A DNA stretch of 64,000 nucleotides from Rhizophagus clarus (Eukaryota > Glomeromycota > Glomeromycetes > Glomerales > Glomeraceae): assembly GCA_015698045.1 (NCBI GenBank), contig BLAL01000165.1:186001-250000 (forward strand), written 5' to 3'. The notes beneath the pieces were generated by a model, which was not told where the DNA came from, ran no database searches, and was given only the letters and a program-made list of their open reading frames with translations. Positions 57,601-64,000 of this stretch are shown here, piece after piece (within the stretch, counting starts at the first letter, position 1; every line of letters starts with the position of its first letter). The position numbers and the translations under genes were made by a program.

Positions 57601-58556
57601 TCTAAATAAGCCCAAATATATTCTATTAGCATCATTTCACAAAATTTTTTGGAGCTTCCAGACAATTCAGTAAACTCATACCTAATTAACAATATAATTC
57701 TCCAATCGACATAATAAGATGCTACTGGATGCTTGAAACTTAATCCTTGCCGTAATTTAGATAACATAGATAAGATTGAACAATTATCATTTGGAATAGG
57801 AAGTCCAGGTAAGGCACCGGGTGTAATATTTAAAAAAGTCTTAAGAAAGCTCATTAATCGTCGAAAAATTTCTCGAATCCAATTTTCATCATCACGTAAA
57901 CTATTTAATGTATCTCGTAAATGAATTAATAAAAAATCAATATTGTAATTTCGCTTTTTTGCGATTTCAATTCTTTCTTCTACGGATTGATTTATTTTAG
58001 GTTTAACATTATTGAGTCCTTCTTCCATTACTTGTGTTGTTTTGCGATGAATTTTTGCAAATTTTGTCAAAGAATTATAAAGATTGTTTAGAATTTCTCT
58101 AGGAAGGTGTATTTCTTTGAAAAGTATTCTTTCTAAAGATGCTACCCATGTTCGTATATGTAATTCTAATCTAGCTGCACTTTCTTTTGAATAATATGAT
58201 TTAAATAAAGCAGGATTTGCTAAATCTTCTAACGATTTAACTAATACGGGATCAGAAATTTCATTTCGAAAATCTTCAAATAATAGTTTTAGGGCATATA
58301 AGTTTTTCACTTCGGTCAATTCTTCAATAAGTTTTTTAACCTTTTCGTCTTGTGTCGTGAACCCATCCATTTCTAATTTGAGTATGACTTGATTTTTAAA
58401 TATATTTTCGTCATAATCATTGTTTTCTAATTTTTTCTTACTCGAAGAGCTTTCGCTCTAAAATATTTTCATTTAAACAATTAACATATTAATATCTTAA
58501 AAGTTACCACTTAAGAATAATAACTCTTTTATTACCTGGATTGAATTTCTTTCCAT
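54646..58556 (-). CDS. RING-TPR protein lacking the kinase, copy C (intact)
   Basis: Six exons give 1,191 aa in one frame: 58556-58536 (MERNSIQ), 58457-55517, 55448-55367, 55301-55115, 55054-54893 and 54828-54646. The intron phases downstream of the large exon match copy B. There is no kinase. A seven-residue first exon leads to SESSSSKKKLENNDYDEN and then the helical region (about 36-440, with [19 protein letters not shown] and SFKHPVASYYVDWRI as in B). A RING-like module lies at 478-515 (CPI..EP..LCIFGCHH...CPICRQ), followed by TPR units from about 565 to 900. The C-terminus has GWIEYTVPL and ends FELSDIINYLK. It may act as a ligase or scaffold without its own kinase, possibly alongside copy B. 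A Lys/Asn-rich spacer (NNNNNNENKKGKG) precedes the RING. No frame breaks were found. Confidence 0.88.
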
Positions 58557-59403
58557 ATTTTCTTAAAGAAAAGAAAGTAGTACTATGATCATTAATTTAT
58601 AATGATAATAAACAATGCAATGTAATCATACACAGCAGGATGAGGCATTTTGGATTGTGCGACATCACATATCATGCGGTACAATAAAGAACCCTAATTT
58701 GTCGATCACCTATAAGGTTAATGTACCAACTGAAATATGAGTTTATAGAGGACCCAGAAATATATATATAGGGGTCAGGTGACTAAAAAAACATTTACTA
58801 TGAGCTGTACGCAAGGGTTTTTTATATGAGTGGTACGCAAAATTGACACCTGATATTGAAAATCCTGCAAAAATACGCAATTAAAATTCCAAACCTTAAG
58901 GTCACATTTATTATATAACGAATTATTATTTACTAATGAAAAATTATATTGATAAACCAGTTCAATCAGATACTCTTCAGTTGTCCGGATTATAGTTTTT
59001 AATCCAGACCGAAATATTTGGTCCGAGTTTCAGATTACAATATAATCCGGTCTGAATTAAATGGACCAGACCAGGTCTGAACAGGTTTTAATAAATTTAG
59101 CAATTTTTTTTTAATTATTTCATTGTTTATTTATTTTTAATAAAAAAAAAATCGTTTTTACGTTTTTATTAAAAAAATCTTTTTTAAATTAATCAATAAA
59201 AAAAAAAAAATAATAATAAATAAACGGTTTTAATAATAAAAAATAAGTTCACAAAAGAAATTGTACATGAGATTTAAATTATAAACCATTTAATACAATA
59301 TTTTATTATTCATAACATGCGTTTATACCCTCCCACCCCTCTATCCAACTACCTCTCAACCCGGCTACCCTCATCAAAGCCGGCACCTATAAAAAAAACA
59401 AAT

Positions 59404-59765
59404 AAGAACATTAGTAAATGTTCTTTGTAACAAAAGTAAAATAACTTTCCCTCCCAGTAACTCTTACACCACTCTTACCCGGTCTAATTCTAAGTTCAAG
59501 CCAGTACCTACAAAAAAAGAAAAAAAAGAACGTTAGTAACGTTCTTATATCAATATTAATTACTAAATAAAAACCCATACAGCTGCAAGTTTAATTATTT
59601 ATTATATACTAGTGTTTTTTAGCTAACACCTCCAGCACCTCTAAATAACAATACATTTGAGTTTTATCCTCCTTTACCCTTCCCATTCGAAATTACCTTC
59701 AAGAGTGGTGCTAGAAAGGCTTGCTCCTATAAAAAAAGAAAGAGAAGAACGTTAGTAACGTTCTT
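59404..59765. repeat. Three palindrome-bearing repeat units
   Basis: Palindromes at 59404-59425 (diverged), 59525-59545 and 59745-59765 (GAACGTTAGTAACGTTC, perfect). Each is preceded by CCTAYAAAAAAA plus an A/G run and by a C-rich stretch (CTACCTCTCAACCCGG, CACTCTTACCCGG). Same family as 39470-40335. Confidence 0.75.
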
Positions 59766-60273
59766 ATATTAAATATAATAACCTTTTTATATTACCCTTC
59801 AGAATATTCAGCAAGAAAGTCCAAGGTGGTCGAAATCTAATACATAGAAATAAAACACAAATTATAGTATGTCCAGAAGCGTTCCAGACTTCCAGTAGCG
59901 TTCCTAAAGAAAAGAAGTGAATACCTTTCGTCAATATACTTGACTAAAGGTCAAATTTTTATGTATTTTTTATTTTTTTTAAAACATTAGAGTGATGAAT
60001 TTTTTTTTCTAATGAAAATGTTTTATAAAAAAGATTAAACTGATCGAATCATATGATCGATACCCAGGTATTATAATCGGCCTTCAATAGAAAGATATTT
60101 GACCGGACCTTATATTTTTTTATAAAAAATTTTTTCTGATCAATACCACGAAATAAAAAAAATCCAAACATTTTGGATTTTTTTTATTTTTTTTTTTCAG
60201 GTGTGCATCGGACATGTAAAAGCTTTATAGATTAAATGATATTTCATATTTTATTACATATAATTATATAATA

Positions 60274-61063
60274 TCTACTATATAATAATTATTTTCCTGT
60301 GTTACCGTAATGTTTAGATTACATATTTATATTTGTGTGCCCGTAACGTTTAGACTACAATTTATACGTGTGTACCTGTGACGTTTATATAAAATCGCGC
60401 TTATAAATTATAAACCAGTAAATTGGAAAAATTTGTGCTTTTGAACTATACTATAAATAGTAATAAACAAATATAACAAATGTAACAGAGTTAAAGCTCC
60501 GCATGAGCCGAGCCGGCTCGCGAGCTAGCTTGAGCTTTTCAAGCTGAGACAAGCTGAGCCATATTTAAAATGGCTTGATGGCTCGCGAGCCAGCTCGATC
60601 TATCATACTTTTAATAATTAAAAATTTTCGCAACCTTTTTTTTAATTGTTTTAGTGAAAAACGAAAACGTTTTCAACATTAATTTAATTAAAAAAATGTT
60701 TCGCAACATTTTTTTTAATTGTTTTAATGAAAACCGTTGCGAAACGTTTTTCAGCATTATTTTAATTAATAAAAAAAAGTTTCGCATCATTTTTTTTTAA
60801 TTATTTTAATGAAAAACGTTGCGAAAACGACTTTCAGCATTAACTTAATTAAAAAAAAAGATTCGCAACGTTTTTTTTAATTGTTTTAATCAAAAACGTT
60901 GCGAAGCGTTTTTCTGATAATAAAGCTCGAGCCGGCTCATGCGGAGCACATAGAGTAAACTGCATAAAAAATCACGTTTATAGACTTTAGACTTTAACCG
61001 TTACACTGGTAACATCACGTGTATGTTTATGTGACGTTGCGGAGCAACGGGTTTAACGGCTAG
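60274..61063 (+). mobile_element. Non-autonomous Helitron-like element
   Basis: The start TCTACTATATAATAA at 60274 (after an A) and the end GTTGCGGAGCAAC hairpin (61036-61048) plus GGGTTTAACGGCTAG|T at 61063 match Helitron rules: 5' TC, 3' hairpin about 10 bp from CTRR, and A-T target. Near the start there are three related units (GTAATGTTTAGATTAC, GTAACGTTTAGACTAC, GTGACGTTTATAT). Length 790 bp, no Rep/helicase. It lies inside the TIR element 58749-61275 and itself contains the TIR segment 60495-60950. Confidence 0.65.
60495..60950. mobile_element. Nested TIR segment with tandem palindromes
   Basis: GCTCCGCATGAGCCGAGCCG at 60497 is inverted to GCTCGAGCCGGCTCATGCGG at 60926-60945, giving GC-rich arms in otherwise A+T-rich DNA. 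Between them, 60610-60920 is a tandem array of about four units of 75-85 bp. Each holds TTTCGCAACATTTTTTTTAA and its near-complement ending AAACGTTGCGAAA. No clear target duplication and no coding capacity. The array could fold into large cruciforms. Confidence 0.6.
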
Positions 61064-61283
61064 TATATATATATAATCGGCCAAATTTAGACCAAAATAC
61101 GCAAACTGAATTTCTTACATATAAAAATTTTAAAAATAAATACGCAATCTGATAACCTAACCACGGACAAAAAAAATCCTAAATTATACGCAAATCAAAA
61201 TCTTACTCCGCCTAACTCTACTATGATGACGACGCATCAGTAGACCCTACCCCTGTATATATATTTCTGGGTCCTGTTTATAG

Positions 61284-62413
61284 ATGTAATTCTTTACAAA
61301 GTATCAAAATACGACACTGATCATGATGGAATTCCATAAAGAGTCCGGATCGAAAATTTGATACACCGTATGAAATTATTGCCCAATATAATTTTGACAT
61401 GTATCGATTGTCATATTATTTTACGTATCTGCATAACAAAAAAAAACACTTTTTATATCAATCACATTCTTCTCTATATTTTACTTCACTCGTTCACAAC
61501 TCACAAGAGACAATTAATATATTATAAAAATACACATGGTTAATAATATTTAAATAATTTTTATTTGTGCAAATTAGAAAGGTAATAACTTTTTAGTATG
61601 AAATTGTAGAATATGAAAATAATTAAATTATGTTACTCCATAATATATACAATATTGTAGTAACTTAATAATTTATTTATTTGGTACAAAACAAAAAATT
61701 TTAAAAACGTTTTTTTCAAATTTCTTCGTGTGATTTGCCATGTCACCTATAACCAACATTTCTATAAATTTGCAGTATTAACCATCTATTATCTCCAAAA
61801 GATTATACATGGATGTCATCAATAGATGCATATTTTTGTTTATTCACTTTCGAGTAACATTTCAATGTATTACCCAATAAATTCATCATGAACATTACTT
61901 CTTATAATTAAAAAAAAAGAAAAATTGACGGATTGAAAATATCATTCGATGTCCGAGGTTAAACAAATTCAATCCGAACGAAATTGGTTTAATTTTTTGT
62001 ATGTAATTTATAAATATTGCATTGTATCGAATCTTTCTATGTTAACTAATATACGAATTAAGGGATAAAATGAGAGGAGATCGAAATGTCGATCATTAGC
62101 GGCTTGCCATACTATGGCAAGCCAGTCATAATCCCTGCCGAGTGCTATTATAAGAAATAGAATAAAAAAGGTTAAGAAGATCAATATTTTAGTATTTACT
62201 AAAATTTTCCATTTTATATAATGTTCAGTTAGTATGAATAATATAAATTAATTAACGACATAAAATGACCACTAATATGAAATTTTAATAATTATATCAA
62301 TACGCTGTAAAATTACCTACTAATAGATAACACATAAAAATCTATAGAAATGACTATATAATATATATAAGATACAATTAGATGTAGATAATGATATCTT
62401 CTAGATCAATCAA
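61284..62413. other. Intergenic between copies C and D
   Basis: No gene. At 62101-62123 GGCTTGCCATACTATGGCAA continues to GCC, a perfect 10-bp stem with a 3-base loop in GC-richer sequence. The last bases, 62378-62413, are the stranded 3' end of copy D, cut off by the element that follows. Confidence 0.5.
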
Positions 62414-63063
62414 CCCTATAAAAAATAAGTGTCCGGATAATGTCCAGAAAATGTCCGGAAAAAAATTCTAAAATATTGTCCGGAAATTCTGGACACTGTG
62501 TGTCCGGAAACTGTTCCGAAAACACTGCATTTTCGGGATATTAGGAATTTGTCCTGAAATTGTCCGGAAATGTATTTTCGTAAAATTTTGCCACAAAAGA
62601 TGATCAATGGATAGATGATCATCATTATTCCTTAACCCAAAATTTTTATATCATAGATATATAGTATTTTTGCCTGCTCTGCAATTTTAATTAGTACGAC
62701 AGAAAAGGTTTTGAATGTCAGTTTTGTGCTTTTTGCATTTTTTTACAAAATTAATTTATCCTTTTTTGGAAATAGTATCCAGAATTTGTCCTGAACTTTT
62801 TCATGTCCGGAATTTGTCTATCTGGTTTTTTTACTATGTCCAGAATTTGTCCAGGTTTAACTGTCCAGAATTTGTCCAAAATTTTATACCGAACAAATAC
62901 TGGATGAATTCAGGACAAAGTTAGGACATGTCAAAATTTTAAGTATCAGAAGTGTTTCAGACATGTACCAAAAAAGTGGACATTTTCCGGACACATCAGA
63001 TTTATTCCGGACATTTTCCAGACATTTTTGATAACATTTTCCGGACATTTATTTTTTATAGGG
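62414..63063. mobile_element. TIR element of 650 bp inserted in copy D
   Basis: Left end CCCTATAAAAAATAAGTGTC, right end inverted CCCTATAAAAAATAAATGTC, both continuing CGGA. It is flanked by CAA at 62411-62413 and 63064-63066. Removing the element and one CAA rejoins the last exon of copy D in frame, which shows that the target duplication is 3 bp. The interior consists of many TGTCCGGAA and TGTCCAGAATTTGTCC words in both orientations. No transposase. A 3-bp duplication fits PIF/Harbinger-type or related transposases. A fragment of the same family lies at 22668-22726. Confidence 0.88.
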
Positions 63064-64000
63064 CAAATTTTCCGTTTCTTTTTTTGAGAAACATTTAGAA
63101 TTCAAAATATTTGGATGTGATTTATGTATTGGTAATAAATGACCCATTTTGGGAAAATAAATTGTATCTCTTTCAAATAGCACAAATCGAACATAATCTA
63201 TTTGCTACCAATTAAAAAAATAAGAGTAATTAGGAAAATTATATACAACTTTAAAATACAACAAGTTATCACTTATGTGAAATAAAAGATATACCATGTC
63301 GATGAAGTGCTCGTATGTGGTAATTGAAGGTTGTATCCAATCAAATTTATTTGATTCTATATTAATTGGTACTGTATATTCAATCCAACCCAATCCAATA
63401 AGTTTTGATAATTCATCATATTTTAGTCTATGTTCTTTCTTTTGATGTTGATCCGATAATGAGTAAAATAAACCAGGTTCCTATAGTTAAAAATAACTAT
63501 AAATTTATACTATTAAGCATTTATAAATATCAATATAATTTACCACTCCCATTTCAACTATAAAATTCAAAGTTGTATCTTTTGACAATCCAGTTTTAAC
63601 ACATATTTTCCAAACAATATACAAGTATTTTGATTTAATGTAAGGTAATGACAGTTTGGGTAACTCCAAATTAAGTTGTATATCCTTAGCATCAAATGAC
63701 TTTCCCGATAAACTTTTAATATATTATATTATATTAACATTAACATTCTTGAAAAGGCTACTTAATAAAAATATTATAGCTTACCTATTTATATCACTTT
63801 TTAAAAGAATATTGCTAATGTTTGATAAAAAGTAAACCTTTTTTACTATAATCAAGATGGATTGATTAATTTTGTATTTTATAATAATTCAATTAATAAT
63901 TTACAACATCATCTTACCTTTATACATATATTTTTTAAAATTTTCAATAATTCCAATATCTCTATAATCATTATCACTTATCTTATAATAACTAGTCAAA
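63049..64000 (-). CDS. Kinase-RING-TPR family, copy D, 3' part
   Basis: The gene enters from beyond the window's right edge. Exons seen: 64000-63918 (partial), 63845-63785, 63712-63544, 63480-63295 and 63204-63049, with the same intron phases as B and C. Readable segments include KVYFLSNISNILLKSDINR, LSGKSFDAKD, YLYIVWKICVKTGL, LGWIEYTVP and IDYVRFVLFERDTIYFP. The last exon now runs into the transposon at 63063, and the element's own terminal repeat supplies PYKK and the stop at 63049-63051. The former ending (LIDLEDIII..., stop at 62378) is stranded on the other side. The frame is open throughout, so a protein about 12 residues different at its end may still be made. Whether it has a kinase cannot be seen. 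Confidence 0.85.

Larger units (their letters stand above)
58741..61283. mobile_element. 2.5-kb TIR element (hAT-like) with nested insertions
   Basis: The element spans 58749-61275, flanked by identical GTTTATAG at 58741-58748 and 61276-61283. Terminal inverted repeats match at 26 of 27 positions and begin AGGACCCAGAAATATATATA. An 8-bp duplication fits hAT-type transposition. TACGCAA recurs about three times inside each end (58810, 58834, 58876; 61100, 61141, 61187), like subterminal binding sites. No transposase is visible. The interior holds the palindrome repeats at 59404-59765, a long hairpin (60155-60190) and a Helitron-like element (60274-61063), so later insertions enlarged it. It sits about 190 bp upstream of copy C's start codon and so may affect its promoter. 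Confidence 0.85.

Noticed and set aside
59404-59765. CRISPR-like spacing of palindromic repeats
   Set aside because: This is nuclear eukaryotic DNA; units are unequal, with A-rich leads and no constant spacer length or cas genes.
1-64000. tRNA, rRNA or mitochondrial DNA segments
   Set aside because: No cloverleaf with a proper T-arm (GGTTCRA) and anticodon stem and no rRNA-like conserved blocks were recognised by eye; a tRNA scan would be needed to exclude single genes.

Overview
The window is strongly A+T-rich eukaryotic DNA. It has short GT..AG introns of about 60-100 bp, sparse genes, many transposon relics and lineage-specific multi-copy families. The combination points to an arbuscular mycorrhizal fungus (Glomeromycotina, Rhizophagus-like): tyrosine-kinase-like kinase fragments with the zinc-binding N-terminus seen in that group, a Crinkler-type NTPase relic, bromodomain and PD-(D/E)XK nuclease exons in one gene, HMG-like and Fic genes, and kinase/RING/TPR proteins. 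The assignment is from recalled family features; no search was run.

Layout. 0-9.7 kb is a transposon graveyard: a broken LINE (RT, then RNase H), a three-copy MITE, a Helitron-like end, a pogo-like end, and an aspartyl-protease relic split by a hAT-like element with an 8-bp target duplication. 9.7-13.8 kb is mostly gene-free except for one small HMG-box-like gene. 13.8-23.5 kb is a second graveyard: a Crinkler-type NTPase/nuclease pseudogene, Polinton-type DNA polymerase relics, an inverted repeat pair, a TIR element, a kinase relic and a small secreted Asp/Tyr-rich gene. 23.8-28 kb holds a decayed kinase-RING-TPR gene (copy A) and a second secreted Asp/Tyr-rich gene. 28.6-35 kb is the most gene-like part: a Fic protein gene, two divergent multi-pass membrane protein genes and a small secreted protein. 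35.3-37.4 kb is a damaged bromodomain-nuclease gene. 39-45.6 kb carries a remnant and then an intact kinase-RING-TPR gene (copy B, 9 exons, 1,468 aa as spliced here). 46.8-48.3 kb encodes a secreted protein with two CBM19-like chitin-binding modules and a long Gly-Lys linker. 54.6-58.6 kb is an intact kinase-less paralogue (copy C, 6 exons, 1,191 aa). 58.7-61.3 kb is a 2.5-kb TIR element with nested insertions. 62.4-64 kb is the 3' end of copy D, truncated by another TIR element.

The main system of interest is the A-D family. It joins a Ser/Thr/Tyr-type kinase (absent in C), an unrecognised conserved helical region of about 400 residues, a RING-like C/H module, TPR repeats and an unrecognised four-exon C-terminal part. 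B and C splice cleanly with conserved intron phases, so they look functional. A and the 39-kb remnant are decayed, and D is being reshaped by a transposon. This looks like a recently expanding signalling or ubiquitin-ligase family in a birth-and-death phase. Its role is not known from the sequence.
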